Positions 17,585 to 25,529 of a stretch of DNA of 25,911 nt are shown here, one piece after another. The DNA is from Aliishimia sp045106335 (GTDB lineage: Bacteria; Pseudomonadota; Alphaproteobacteria; Rhodobacterales; Rhodobacteraceae). Both the position numbers and the translations under genes were made by a program. The notes beneath the pieces were generated by a model that was not told the origin of the DNA, made no database searches, and was given only the letters and a program-made list of their open reading frames with translations. The DNA lies in NCBI GenBank assembly GCA_045106335.1, contig JBGCEM010000135.1, forward strand, positions 1 to 25,911, read 5' to 3'. How positions within the stretch are numbered: the first letter of the stretch is position 1; the number at the start of each line of letters is the position of its first letter.

Positions 17585-18374
17585 ATTCGTCTCGATTGCC
17601 GCTGGAGTGTTCCAGATGGGCGCAGATGATGCGCGCCACCCAGAGGACGGCGAAGGACCAATCCGATGCGTGCATTTGCGACAGTTTCAAATCGCGTCCT
17701 GTGCTGTCTCAAACGCGCAATTCGCGCAATTCATTCGGGCAACGGGGGTGGTCACTACGGCAGAGCACCGCGGATCCAGCCATGTCTTTTATGCGCATCT
17801 TGTTGATCCAAGGGACCACCCGATCCCTTTGGCCGAAGCGCCTTGGTGGCGCGATGTGCGTGGGGCTTGTTGGCGCAAACCAAATGGGACAGACGACGCG
17901 CGGCCCGATTTGCCCGTGACCCATGTGTCGTTTGCCGATGCGCAGGCCTATTGTGCTTGGCGCGGGGTCCGTTTGCCGACCGAAGCAGAATGGGAGAGGG
18001 CCGCAAAAGGCGGCGATAGCGGCGACACCAACATCTGGAAAGGCAGTTTCCCGGACGCGCCCATCGCGACGCCTGGACCCCGCGCCGTTAACAGCGGTGT
18101 ACCTAATGCGCACGGGCTTTTTCACAGTTGCGGCAATGTCTGGGAATGGACCGCCGACGGATTTGGCCGTCTGCATTCGCCCCGCCCTGCACGCAACCCC
18201 TCTGGGCATCTTGGGGCACTGGCGAAAGTGGTGAAGGGGGGGTCGTATCTTTGTTGCCCCAGCTATTGCGCGCGGTTTCGCCCCAGTGCGCGCCGACCTG
18301 AACACCCGGCTGCAACGACGGGTCATCTGGGGTTTCGCGTGGCCGTCAGGTCTGATGCACATGCGCAAACATAA
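17571..18374 (+). CDS. Formylglycine-generating enzyme (FGE/SUMF1 family)
   Basis: 267 residues, the size of bacterial FGE. The N-terminus has FVSIAAGVFQMG, the middle VTHVSFADAQAYCAWRGVRLPTEAEWERAA and NAHGLFHSCGNVWEWTAD, the C-terminus VKGGSYLCCPSYCARFRPSARR then GHLGFRVA. C228 and C233, five residues apart in SYLCCPSYC, align with the two copper-binding active-site Cys of aerobic FGE, so this is a genuine FGE and not merely a family relative lacking them. It converts the sulfatase Cys to formylglycine using oxygen. Its ATG lies inside the sulfatase gene (14-bp overlap), implying translational coupling. No signal peptide is seen. Confidence 0.92.
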   Translation: MTRLEFVSIAAGVFQMGADDARHPEDGEGPIRCVHLRQFQIASCAVSNAQFAQFIRATGVVTTAEHRGSSHVFYAHLVDPRDHPIPLAEAPWWRDVRGACWRKPNGTDDARPDLPVTHVSFADAQAYCAWRGVRLPTEAEWERAAKGGDSGDTNIWKGSFPDAPIATPGPRAVNSGVPNAHGLFHSCGNVWEWTADGFGRLHSPRPARNPSGHLGALAKVVKGGSYLCCPSYCARFRPSARRPEHPAATTGHLGFRVAVRSDAHAQT

Positions 18375-18599
18375 GGGGTTTCGGCCGCATCCATGCGATA
18401 CCCGTCCAAGCACCGACGCCCGATTGAGGTGCATAGCGATGTGTGCATGGTGGCGTTTCAACACAAAACCTGTCCTCAATCCCGACAAAAACAATCAGGC
18501 GTAGTCACGCCGCCAAATCCGCGCTAAAGCGGTTCGAGTGATACGTGACTCATGTTTTCGTGGCTTTTCGCTTTGTTCAAATGCGCAAAGGGATGTGCG

Positions 18600-18628
18600 A
18601 TGGCTCAGGTTAAATTCGAAAAGCTATA
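18600..18628 (+). repeat. Short dispersed repeat, copy 2
   Basis: Matches 137-165 at 25 of 29 positions, in the same orientation. It sits 38 bp before the FbpB-like start codon, within a non-coding stretch (18375-18666) in which no convincing terminator or promoter was found. Confidence 0.5.
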
Positions 18629-18666
18629 GGAACACGCAAATTAACGATCAGGTGCGATACGTCTCT

Positions 18667-20295
18667 ATGGACACAAAGCTTATTTCCAGCTTGGCGCTTT
18701 TGGTGGCGGGTATTTGCTTGCTGCCTTTGATTGGTGTGCTTGCCGCTGCGGTTTTTGGCAGTTCTGACACATTGGCCCAGCTCGCCCAGACAGTTCTGTG
18801 GCGCTATACGTGGACGACGTTGATGTTGGTGGTGCTGGTCTCGGCCGGCAGCATCGTGATTGGAACTGTGACTGCGTGGATTGTGGTGACGTGTGCGTTT
18901 CCGGGGCGGCGATTTTTCGAAGTCGCGTTGGTCATTCCTTTGGCCTTTCCGGCCTATGTTTTGGCCTATGCGTATACGGATGTGTTGGATCACCCTGGGA
19001 TTGTGCAATCAACGCTGCGTCATGTGATGGGGTGGGGGCCGCGCGACTACTGGTTTCCAGAAATCCGATCTTTGGGCGGGGCGGCGTTGATGTTGACGCT
19101 TGTGCTGTATCCGTATGTCTATCTGCTGGCGCGGGCGGCATTTCGACTGCAAGCGGCGACTCCGTTCTATGCGGCGCGCTCGCTTGGGTCTTCGCCCTTG
19201 GCTGCATTTTTGCGCGTGTCTTTGCCCATCGCGCGTCCAGCGGTGGCGGCGGGCACGCTTTTGGTTGTGATGGAGACCATCGCCGATTTTGGAACCGTTG
19301 CGCATTTCAGCGTCCAAACCTTTGCCACGGGGATCTATACCAGCTGGTTTGGTCTGGCCGATCGCGGTGCTGCGGCGCAATTGGCTTTGGGGCTTTTGGC
19401 CTTCGCTTTGCTGGTCGCGGGACTTGAACATATCAATCGCGGCGGGGCTGGGTTTGGTGTGAAGGGACGGCAGGAACCGTTTGCGCGGTTTAAACTGAAG
19501 GGGCGCCAAATGGCTCTGGCGCAATTGGCCTGCGCGCTGCCGATCTTGTTGGGCGTGATTATCCCGACGGTAACGCTGGTGTTAATGGGGCTGCGCTCTG
19601 AGCAAGATATTTTCAGCCCGCGCTATGTGCGGTTCATCCAAAGCACCCTGACGCTGGCCAGTATTGCCGCCATCATCACAGTGGTCGCCGCCGTTCTTTT
19701 GGGAACATTCAACCGTGTGGTTCAAAGCCGTGCTGCGATTTCGTCGTTGTTTATCGGTCGGTTGGGGTATGCGGTGCCCGGCGGAGTGATCGCGGTGGGG
19801 CTGTTGGTGCCTTTCGCAAATTTTGACAATTGGCTCGATGCGCGGATGGAAGCGTGGTTCGACATTTCGACGGGCCTTTTGATTTCAGGCTCAATCTGGC
19901 TGCTGATTTTTGCCTATATGATCCGATTTTTGGCCGCTGCGATTGGCGCGTATGATAGCGGGTTGGCCACAGTGACCCCAAATATGGATGCCGCCGCGCG
20001 CGTGTTGGGGCGCACAAGTTGGGGGACGGTGCGCAACATTCACCTGCCTGTGCTGCGCCCAAGTATCCTAACGGCGCTGGTGATTGTCTTTGTTGATACT
20101 GTGAAAGAACTGCCCGCCACGCTGATTTTGCGACCTTTCAATTATGACACGCTGGCTGTGCAGGCGTTCCGTCTTGCCTCGGACGAGCGTTTGGAAGGGG
20201 CGGCGGTGCCCAGCCTGATGATCGCGGGGATTGGTTTGATCCCTGTTATTCTGCTGTGCGCACAGATAGGGGATTGGCGCAAAGCAGATGGGTAG
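18667..20295 (+). CDS. Ferric-iron-type ABC transporter permease (FbpB-like, two fused permease domains)
   Basis: 542 residues from the ATG at 18667, about 12 membrane helices. Two copies of the permease EAA-type loop are seen: AARSLGSSPLAAFLRVSLPIARPA in the first half and AARVLGRTSWGTVRNIHLPVLRP in the second, the duplicated layout of FbpB/SfuB/HitB iron permeases. DTVKELPATLILRPFNYDTLAVQAF near the C-terminus is also typical of that group. An in-frame upstream extension to 18538 reads through the dispersed repeat and is unlikely to be translated. No ribosome-binding site of good quality precedes 18667. No binding protein or ATPase gene is adjacent, which is unusual for this transporter. 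Thiamine or other substrates are possible alternatives. Confidence 0.87.
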   Translation: MDTKLISSLALLVAGICLLPLIGVLAAAVFGSSDTLAQLAQTVLWRYTWTTLMLVVLVSAGSIVIGTVTAWIVVTCAFPGRRFFEVALVIPLAFPAYVLAYAYTDVLDHPGIVQSTLRHVMGWGPRDYWFPEIRSLGGAALMLTLVLYPYVYLLARAAFRLQAATPFYAARSLGSSPLAAFLRVSLPIARPAVAAGTLLVVMETIADFGTVAHFSVQTFATGIYTSWFGLADRGAAAQLALGLLAFALLVAGLEHINRGGAGFGVKGRQEPFARFKLKGRQMALAQLACALPILLGVIIPTVTLVLMGLRSEQDIFSPRYVRFIQSTLTLASIAAIITVVAAVLLGTFNRVVQSRAAISSLFIGRLGYAVPGGVIAVGLLVPFANFDNWLDARMEAWFDISTGLLISGSIWLLIFAYMIRFLAAAIGAYDSGLATVTPNMDAAARVLGRTSWGTVRNIHLPVLRPSILTALVIVFVDTVKELPATLILRPFNYDTLAVQAFRLASDERLEGAAVPSLMIAGIGLIPVILLCAQIGDWRKADG

Positions 20296-20338
20296 GGCCG
20301 TCGCGTTATTTCCAGCCTGCCACGTGCAAAATCTTCTT

Positions 20339-20438
20339 GAGCGTGTCGCGTTCACTTGACTTCAGTGCGTTTCAAAACACGCGGTCAAACGCATGCCAGA
20401 GGCAGCTTGTTTTGACTGCGATTTAACGCGACACGCTC
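20339..20438 (-). mobile_element. 100-bp MITE-like element, copy 2
   Basis: Inverted-orientation copy of the element at 2258-2357, same length with the same terminal inverted repeats (GAGCGTGTCGCG / CGCGACACGCTC) and about 85% identity by hand count. It lies 44 bp after the FbpB-like stop, between convergent genes. Flanks are CTT on the left and TAAG on the right; no clear target duplication. Confidence 0.75.
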
Positions 20439-20634
20439 TAAGCCGCTCATATTTGCGGCGATATCTGACAGGGCAATCGCATCGCGCCAGATCGCGCGGG
20501 CTGCGAAAATGAAAACCACTGATTGTCGGCGTCCATACCCGCGATCAGCTGATCGGCTTAGCCTTGAATCCGGTGGATCGTGATGCAAGCCAAGCTGCGA
20601 GGGGTTTTATGGAAATGTCTCATCCCTATACGAC
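20439..20634 (-). other. Gene-poor stretch with possible decayed coding remnant
   Basis: The region between the FbpB-like stop and the Rieske stop (20296-20693) holds no convincing gene. On the minus strand, two adjacent frames read protein-like segments, GMDADNQWFSF and then FAARAIWRDAIALSDIAANM, which join near 20500 only with a frame change; the first is preceded by an in-frame TAA. This would fit the relic of a frameshifted gene cut by the MITE-like element, but no family was recognised and it may be chance. Confidence 0.25.
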
Positions 20635-20653
20635 TGACTGACTTAGTCAGTCA
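20635..20653. promoter_or_regulatory. Perfect 19-bp palindrome, operator-like
   Basis: TGACTGACTTAGTCAGTCA is a perfect 9-bp inverted repeat around one base. It has the look of a TetR-family operator; on the minus strand it is followed closely by TATAGGG, a possible -10. It lies 41 bp beyond the Rieske stop, and no intact gene is placed to be controlled by it. With no T-run on either side it is not a typical terminator. Confidence 0.45.
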
Positions 20654-20693
20654 TATACGTCGGAAATCAATTCAACTCTTTCGGTAAACCCCG

Positions 20694-21029
20694 TCAGCTT
20701 TTGGTATGCTGTGCTGTGTTCATTTGAATTTGCACACGGCCCGCGGCCACCCGGACTGGAAACATGCGCATGGGGCGCGTTGCGGGGGCGGAAACGGGGC
20801 GCCCATCGCGCACATCAAAAGCCCCTTGGTGCAGCGGGCACTCGATGACATGACCGTCAAAATATCCATCACACAGATCTGCGCCCCCGTGATTGCACAG
20901 CGCCAAGGACGCATAAATCCCTGTTTTCGTTTGGTAAATTGCGATTGCACGGGCGCCGATATCGACCCGTATCGGCCAATTTGGATCCAAAGCGTCAACG
21001 CCAATCGTGTCCACCCAGCCGTCGCTCAT
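20694..21029 (-). CDS. Rieske-type [2Fe-2S] ferredoxin (MocE-like)
   Basis: 111 residues, the whole protein being one Rieske domain. The cluster ligands are C45-N-H47 (CNHGGADL) and C64-P-L-H67 (CPLHQGAFDVRDG). Small proteins of this kind act as soluble electron donors to oxygenases. Its ATG overlaps the stop of the desaturase gene by 4 bp (ATGA), so the two are translationally coupled and probably work together. The pairing recalls MocE with MocD of rhizopine catabolism. No ferredoxin reductase gene is in the window. Confidence 0.9.
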   Translation of the reverse strand: MSDGWVDTIGVDALDPNWPIRVDIGARAIAIYQTKTGIYASLALCNHGGADLCDGYFDGHVIECPLHQGAFDVRDGRPVSAPATRPMRMFPVRVAAGRVQIQMNTAQHTKS

Positions 21030-21967
21030 GTGCGGGGACGGTCAAATACTTGGCGTAAAATATCCCGGTGTGCGCCTAGATATCCTTTGGGTTGCACGTG
21101 GATGTGATCCTTTAACTTTTCGTGCAGGCGGGGCAGGGCGTGATAGGGCACAGAGGCCACGTAGTGATGTTCTGCGTGATAATTCATGTTCCAAGCCAAA
21201 AAACGCCAAGGTAATGAGACCAGATTGGTGCGGGTATTGTCGCTCATCTGGGCAACTGTCGGGCGGCCCACGTGTTCTGTCATGCGAATAAAACGCATCA
21301 CGGGTTCGCCCAAAACCAAAGGCATGAACCAGAACCAGATTGGACCGGTCCATCCCGTGATAAGCATAAGCACAATCAACCCCAAATACAGCGCGGCCAT
21401 CGCCTGCGCTTCAAGAACCACCACGCGATCTGCGACCTTGGGCAGGAACTTGCGCTCATGCGGTGTGATCCGACCCAAGGCATGGCGAAAAAGTTCGCTG
21501 AATTTCGTGCGCCAGTAGGGAATGGCGCTAAGATACCATAGATATTGACCAAAAGTTTGCGGCATAGGGACCAGTTCAGGGTCGTGGTCTTCGATTTGCG
21601 TATGCGTGTGGTGGTCGCAATGCTCGTAGCGGAAAAATTGATGGGGCAGAATTATGATCGCGCCGCAGATATTGCCGATCACATCATTCAACCGCCGTGT
21701 GCGAAACACGGTATAATGCACACATTCATGTTGCAGCGAGAAATGATGCACCAGCACGATGCCATGCACAAACATCGCAGGCCAGATCATCCAACTGTCA
21801 TAGGCCAGCCAAATCATTGCCGAGCTGGCAGCCAACACAGCAGCCCAAAGCGTCAGATGCACAAATGCCGGACCGTTTCGTCGCTGCATCAAATCCCGTA
21901 GCTCAGCCCGCGTGATTTTGTTTTCGCGCAACGCTTGGGTCAGGGGGGTGATGATCGCATCTGGCAT
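21026..21967 (-). CDS. Membrane fatty-acid-desaturase-family di-iron enzyme (MocD-like)
   Basis: 313 residues with hydrophobic segments around 35-75, 100-110 and 185-225 and the three His boxes of the desaturase/hydroxylase superfamily: H80-ECV-H84, H116-CD-H119-H120 (continuing THTQ) and H264-AE-H267-H268. An additional TEHVG at about 231-235 is also family-typical. Such enzymes use a di-iron centre and oxygen for desaturation, hydroxylation or demethylation. Coupling to a Rieske ferredoxin, rather than cytochrome b5 or rubredoxin, resembles MocD/MocE. The ribosome-binding site is weak. Substrate unknown; a lipid or a methylated small molecule are both possible. Confidence 0.88.
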   Translation of the reverse strand: MPDAIITPLTQALRENKITRAELRDLMQRRNGPAFVHLTLWAAVLAASSAMIWLAYDSWMIWPAMFVHGIVLVHHFSLQHECVHYTVFRTRRLNDVIGNICGAIIILPHQFFRYEHCDHHTHTQIEDHDPELVPMPQTFGQYLWYLSAIPYWRTKFSELFRHALGRITPHERKFLPKVADRVVVLEAQAMAALYLGLIVLMLITGWTGPIWFWFMPLVLGEPVMRFIRMTEHVGRPTVAQMSDNTRTNLVSLPWRFLAWNMNYHAEHHYVASVPYHALPRLHEKLKDHIHVQPKGYLGAHRDILRQVFDRPRT

Positions 21968-22079
21968 GGATGGCTTAAGTCCTTACTGCACGCTGACTTA
22001 TACCTGAGGACTCACGTATCGCAAATGTCCCAAGAACGCGAAGTGTGGCAGGGCCTTTCAAAGCGGGCCCGCTGAAATG

Positions 22080-22109
22080 AAAAACCCCGCCAAACAGCGT
22101 TTGACGGGG
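22080..22109 (-). terminator. Rho-independent terminator of the Bax-inhibitor-1 gene
   Basis: On the minus strand CCCCGTCAAAC, loop GCT, GTTTGGCGGGG is an 11-bp stem (one T-G pair) followed directly by TTTTTC. It lies about 30 bp after the stop of the gene at 22139. Confidence 0.88.
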
Positions 22110-22138
22110 CGAACGGTGGGTTAGAAGTAAGCTGGGCG

Positions 22139-22921
22139 CTACTCTTGCTGACCCATGAACATCAACAGGAATTGGAACATGTTGATGAAACTCAGATACA
22201 AGCCCATTGCGCCATTGATCGCGGACTTTTCAAGCCACTGCTGGTCGCCGTGCGATGCGTGCGCCAAGTATTCAGTCTTGATGGTCTGTGTTTCCCACGC
22301 GGTCAATCCGGCAAAGACCAACAGACCAATAATGGAAATCGCGAACATCATGGCAGGCGAACCCAGGAAGATGTTGATGATGGACGCCACGACCACACCA
22401 ATCAAACCCATGATCAGGAACGAACCCCAACCCGAGATGTCTTTCTTAGTGGTGTATCCCCACAAGCTAAGACCTGCGAAGGCGATGGATGTCACCAGGA
22501 ATGTTTGCGTGATCGAGTAGGCGGTGAACGAGATGAAGATCCAGCTCATCGACAGGCCCATCAGCGTTGCGAAGGCAAAGAAACCCAGTTGCACAGTCGC
22601 TGCTGACCCACGACGCATCATCGCGCCCCAGCCCAGGAACAAGAACGCCAGCGGCGCGAACATGATGACCCAGCGTAGGGGCGATGTGTAAATCGCAGCA
22701 CCCAAGCCTGTCAGCATTGTGCCATTGCCCAATTGTCCGACAGATGCAGATGGATCTGTTGTTGTTGCCAATCCCGCGATGGCCCAAGCCGCCAGTGCTG
22801 TAATCAGCATGCCCACGGACATTGTGCCGTAGACTTTATTCATGTGGGCGCGAAGCCCTTCGTCGATCTGGACCGCGCGGGCGTCTGCCGCCGATGTCCG
22901 CATCGTGTTCAGTTCAGCCAT
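22139..22921 (-). CDS. Bax inhibitor-1 / YccA-family membrane protein
   Basis: 260 residues with about seven membrane helices and a charged N-terminus. The family pattern is clear in MNKVYGTMSVGMLITALAAW, FFAFATLMGLSMSWIFISF, LSLWGYTTKKDISGWGSFL and LVFAGLTAWETQTIK; the last 30 residues (MGLYLSFINMFQFLLMFMG) are conserved in bacterial members. BI-1 proteins are implicated in ion leak and, in E. coli YccA, in modulating the FtsH protease. The start at 22921 has GGAGG five bases upstream; a longer frame to 22933 would place that site inside the gene. It stands alone and ends in a strong terminator. Confidence 0.93.
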   Translation of the reverse strand: MAELNTMRTSAADARAVQIDEGLRAHMNKVYGTMSVGMLITALAAWAIAGLATTTDPSASVGQLGNGTMLTGLGAAIYTSPLRWVIMFAPLAFLFLGWGAMMRRGSAATVQLGFFAFATLMGLSMSWIFISFTAYSITQTFLVTSIAFAGLSLWGYTTKKDISGWGSFLIMGLIGVVVASIINIFLGSPAMMFAISIIGLLVFAGLTAWETQTIKTEYLAHASHGDQQWLEKSAINGAMGLYLSFINMFQFLLMFMGQQE

Positions 22922-23090
22922 TAAGACCTCCACGTATTATAAGGCTGGGCGCGCTGGACTATTCCAGCGACGTCATCGCATCAAATATTGAGGTCGCAGG
23001 GGGTAATTTCAAGGGTTTTTAGTCAGAAATGGCCCCAAAATTGGAGCCATTTTAAAGATATCGAGTAACTGGATGAAAATGTGCGCTTTT

Positions 23091-23306
23091 TCAGCGTCTC
23101 CAAGTGTTCGGGACATCCCAAAAGGGGCGATTGGCTTCCGCGTCGGCATCTGTGCGGCTGATCCCGAGGTCAACAAGTTCGCTATCCTCAAGCCGTTTCA
23201 ATGCGGCGCGTTGACGGCGGACTGCGGCGGCGGTGCGTGCGAAGGCAAACAGATTTACGCGGCTGGGTGCCATTGTGGTCGAGTGGATTACGTCAAACAA
23301 GGCCAT
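23091..23306 (-). CDS. Small DUF1127-domain protein (CcaF1/YjiS-like)
   Basis: 71 residues: an N-terminal helix (MALFDVIHSTTMAPSRVNLF), then a basic segment TAAAVRRQRAALKRLEDSELVDLGISRTDADAEA and the end RPFWDVPNTWRR, which is the DUF1127 pattern (LxxLxDxxLxDIGxxRxxAxxEAxRPFWD). Members such as CcaF1 of Rhodobacter sphaeroides affect RNA processing and turnover. The start at 23306 is preferred to the longer frame because GGAG lies six bases upstream. It is divergent from the LysR gene. Confidence 0.88.
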   Translation of the reverse strand: MALFDVIHSTTMAPSRVNLFAFARTAAAVRRQRAALKRLEDSELVDLGISRTDADAEANRPFWDVPNTWRR

Positions 23307-23349
23307 GGGTATCTCCAATCTTGATATTGTGATGTTTGCGTCGTGTTGT

Positions 23350-23364
23350 ATCAATTATCTTGAT
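23350..23364. promoter_or_regulatory. Candidate LysR-type binding site (T-N11-A)
   Basis: ATCAA, five bases, TTGAT is a perfect interrupted repeat containing T-N11-A, in the region between the divergent DUF1127 and LysR genes. LysR proteins commonly bind such sites next to their own gene. Confidence 0.35.
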
Positions 23365-23433
23365 CTATATGGTGGATCGTGTTTGATTTGTGAAACGAAT
23401 GTTATTGAAGTTTTGAATCAAGGATTGTGATGA

Positions 23434-24333
23434 ATGAGGACGCTGGACCTAACCACGCTTAGATCTTTTGTTGCCGTCGCGGATAGCGGCGGGGTGACGC
23501 GGGCTGCGGGGGTATTGCATTTGACGCAAAGTGCGGTGTCGATGCAGCTGAAGCGTCTGGAAGAGTCCTTAGATATCGCGTTGCTGGATCGGTCCGGGCG
23601 CGGCATTGCACTGACGGCAGCAGGCGAGCAAATGCTGGCTTACGCACGGCGTATGCTTGAGCTGAATGACGAAGTGGTGACGCGCCTAACGGCACAAGAT
23701 TTCGAAGGTGAAATTGTTCTGGGTGTGCCGCATGACATTATATATCCATATCTGCCGCCTGTTTTGCGCCGCTTTAGCATCGATTTGCCACGGATGCGCA
23801 TCCGGCTGATCTCGGCCCCGACACGGGCGTTGCGGGATATGTTTGGGCGCGGCGAAGTGGATGTGGTGCTGACAACAGAAGAGCAACCTGGCCCAGGCGG
23901 CGAAGTGTTGGTGCGCCTGCCTTTGGTTTGGGTGGGTGCGCAAAGTGGGGCGGCCTGGCGTCAACACCCGCTGCCGGTCGCGTTTTGCACCAATTGTATC
24001 TTTCGCGCTGGGGTGCTCGACCGGCTGAACCGCGCCGATATGCAGTGGGATATGGTGGTGGAAAGCGATTTGGACAATGCAGTTGAGGCCGTTGTCAGTG
24101 CGGATTTGGCTGTGCATGCCGCGATTGCTGGTAATCTTGCGCCCTTAACGGAAGCCATTGATCACAAAGGCGCGCTGCCGGATCCCGGTGAGACGCGCAT
24201 TGTTCTGTATGTGCAATCTGGCGATCAACCAGCCCTGACGGCCCTGCGGGATATGCTGCGTGCGGCCTATCGTTCGGGCGGTGTCCTTAGCGACGCGCCG
24301 ATCAAAAGCGATGCGACCAACGTTCAGGTGTGA
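23434..24333 (+). CDS. LysR-family transcriptional regulator
   Basis: 299 residues, the usual length. The N-terminal winged HTH is clear (LDLTTLRSFVAVADSGGVTRAAGVLHLTQSAVSMQLKRLEESLDIALLDRSGRGIALTAAG); the effector domain begins around residue 92 (IVLGVPHDIIYPYLPPVLRRF). AGGA lies about nine bases before the ATG. It is divergent from the DUF1127 gene with a T-N11-A site between them, and its 3' end converges on the MDR reductase gene. Which gene it regulates cannot be read from the sequence. Confidence 0.93.
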   Translation: MRTLDLTTLRSFVAVADSGGVTRAAGVLHLTQSAVSMQLKRLEESLDIALLDRSGRGIALTAAGEQMLAYARRMLELNDEVVTRLTAQDFEGEIVLGVPHDIIYPYLPPVLRRFSIDLPRMRIRLISAPTRALRDMFGRGEVDVVLTTEEQPGPGGEVLVRLPLVWVGAQSGAAWRQHPLPVAFCTNCIFRAGVLDRLNRADMQWDMVVESDLDNAVEAVVSADLAVHAAIAGNLAPLTEAIDHKGALPDPGETRIVLYVQSGDQPALTALRDMLRAAYRSGGVLSDAPIKSDATNVQV

Positions 24334-24356
24334 CCGCCAGCCATCCAGCCATAGCG

Positions 24357-25316
24357 TCACATTGTGATGACGACTTTGCCAGTCGATTTCCGTGTGCGCA
24401 GCAACTCGAACCCGTCCGCCACTTGGTCCAGAGGTAATGTGTGGCTGATATGGGGCTTGATATCCCCAGCCGCATACCAATCCATCAGCGTGCGCATCGA
24501 CTGGATCAATGCATCGGGTTTGAACTTCATGTATCCACCCCAATAAAAGCCGATCAAATTGATGTTTTTGACCAACAGATGGTTCGCGGGAACTTTTGGG
24601 ACATCGCCGGACGCAAATCCAATGGTCAGAATGCGGGCTTCGGGTTTGCACGCGCGGAAGGCCGCTTGAAACGCTTCGCCACCTACGGGGTCATAGACGA
24701 CATCAACACCGCCCAGCTCTTTCAATGCGCCGCGCAGATCGGCGTGGTTGGCATCCAGCACGTGATCCGCCCCAACGGATTTGGCCACGGCCAGCTTATC
24801 TGCACCCCGCGCCACGGCAATGACTGTAGCCCCCATCCGCTTGCCGATTTCCACCGCCGTCAAACCCACGCCACCTGCAGCCCCTAAGACCACCAGCGTC
24901 TCGCCTGGTTGCAACTGCGCGCGATAGTCCAGCGCCATGTGACTGGTCCCATACGCGATTTGAAAAGCTGCAGCGTCCGTGAAGCTCATGCCATCCCGAA
25001 GCGGGGCACACAGCTTGGCGGGAAATGCGCCCTGTTCCGCCAGCCCACCTTGTCCGCCAAACACCACCACCCGCTGACCCGGTGTCAAATTTTGCACATC
25101 CGCGCCAAGTGCGCGCACGACGCCAGCAACCTCCATACCCAAGGTGAACGGGGCAGGGGGCGTGTCCTGATACGTGCCTTTGACCATCAACAGATCAGCA
25201 AAATTCAACCCACATGCATGAATATCCAACACGACCTGGTCCGGCCCCGGGGTCGGGATTGGCAAATCGACCAGTTGCGGGGCTTGGCCGTCTTCAGCAA
25301 TGTGAAATGCACGCAT
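24357..25316 (-). CDS. Zinc-independent MDR reductase, NADPH:quinone oxidoreductase type
   Basis: 319 residues. The N-terminal catalytic fold (GLNFADLLMVKGTYQDTPPAPFTLGMEVAGVV) lacks the Cys/His ligands of zinc alcohol dehydrogenases. The coenzyme domain has LVVLGAAGGVGLTAVEIGKRMGATVIA, and DVVYDPVGGEAFQAAFRACKPEARILTIGFASG is typical of QOR/crotonyl-type MDR proteins. The C-terminus ends LRTRKSTGKVVITM. AAGGAA lies eight bases before the ATG. The natural substrate could be a quinone or an enoyl/enone compound; the family does not settle this. Confidence 0.9.
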   Translation of the reverse strand: MRAFHIAEDGQAPQLVDLPIPTPGPDQVVLDIHACGLNFADLLMVKGTYQDTPPAPFTLGMEVAGVVRALGADVQNLTPGQRVVVFGGQGGLAEQGAFPAKLCAPLRDGMSFTDAAAFQIAYGTSHMALDYRAQLQPGETLVVLGAAGGVGLTAVEIGKRMGATVIAVARGADKLAVAKSVGADHVLDANHADLRGALKELGGVDVVYDPVGGEAFQAAFRACKPEARILTIGFASGDVPKVPANHLLVKNINLIGFYWGGYMKFKPDALIQSMRTLMDWYAAGDIKPHISHTLPLDQVADGFELLRTRKSTGKVVITM

Positions 25317-25508
25317 AAGTGTTTCCTTTTTGTTGGCGGAACTGTCGGCTCAATCGACAGGATATTGGTGTGATTGACCAGATCCAAACTTTGATGTCGC
25401 GCATCTGCGCCTTGAAATGTGCCAAAACAATCCGCGACCAATTTTTTAAAATGTCCGTGCAGCGTGCGGTGCTCTCTTGATAATTGAGTGAATATCGGTA
25501 AAGTACTA

Positions 25509-25519
25509 CCTACAGTAGG
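25509..25519. promoter_or_regulatory. Palindrome CCTACAGTAGG upstream of HTH regulator
   Basis: A perfect 5-bp inverted repeat around one base, flanked by AGTACT on the left and the partly matching AGTGCT on the right, about 108 bp before the HTH start. Possible operator for autoregulation. Confidence 0.3.
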
Positions 25520-25529
25520 CAAGTGCTGA

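Noticed and set aside
17709..18494. 261-codon open frame on the minus strand opposite the FGE gene
   Set aside because: It is antisense to a gene with clear FGE motifs and its translation is Arg/Pro-rich without a recognisable domain.
22145..22606. 153-codon plus-strand frame opposite the Bax-inhibitor-1 gene
   Set aside because: His/Gln/Arg-rich antisense shadow of a conserved membrane protein.
22936..22941. TATAAT on the minus strand upstream of the Bax-inhibitor-1 gene
   Set aside because: Transcription from it would start inside the ribosome-binding site, and no -35 element is found at normal spacing.
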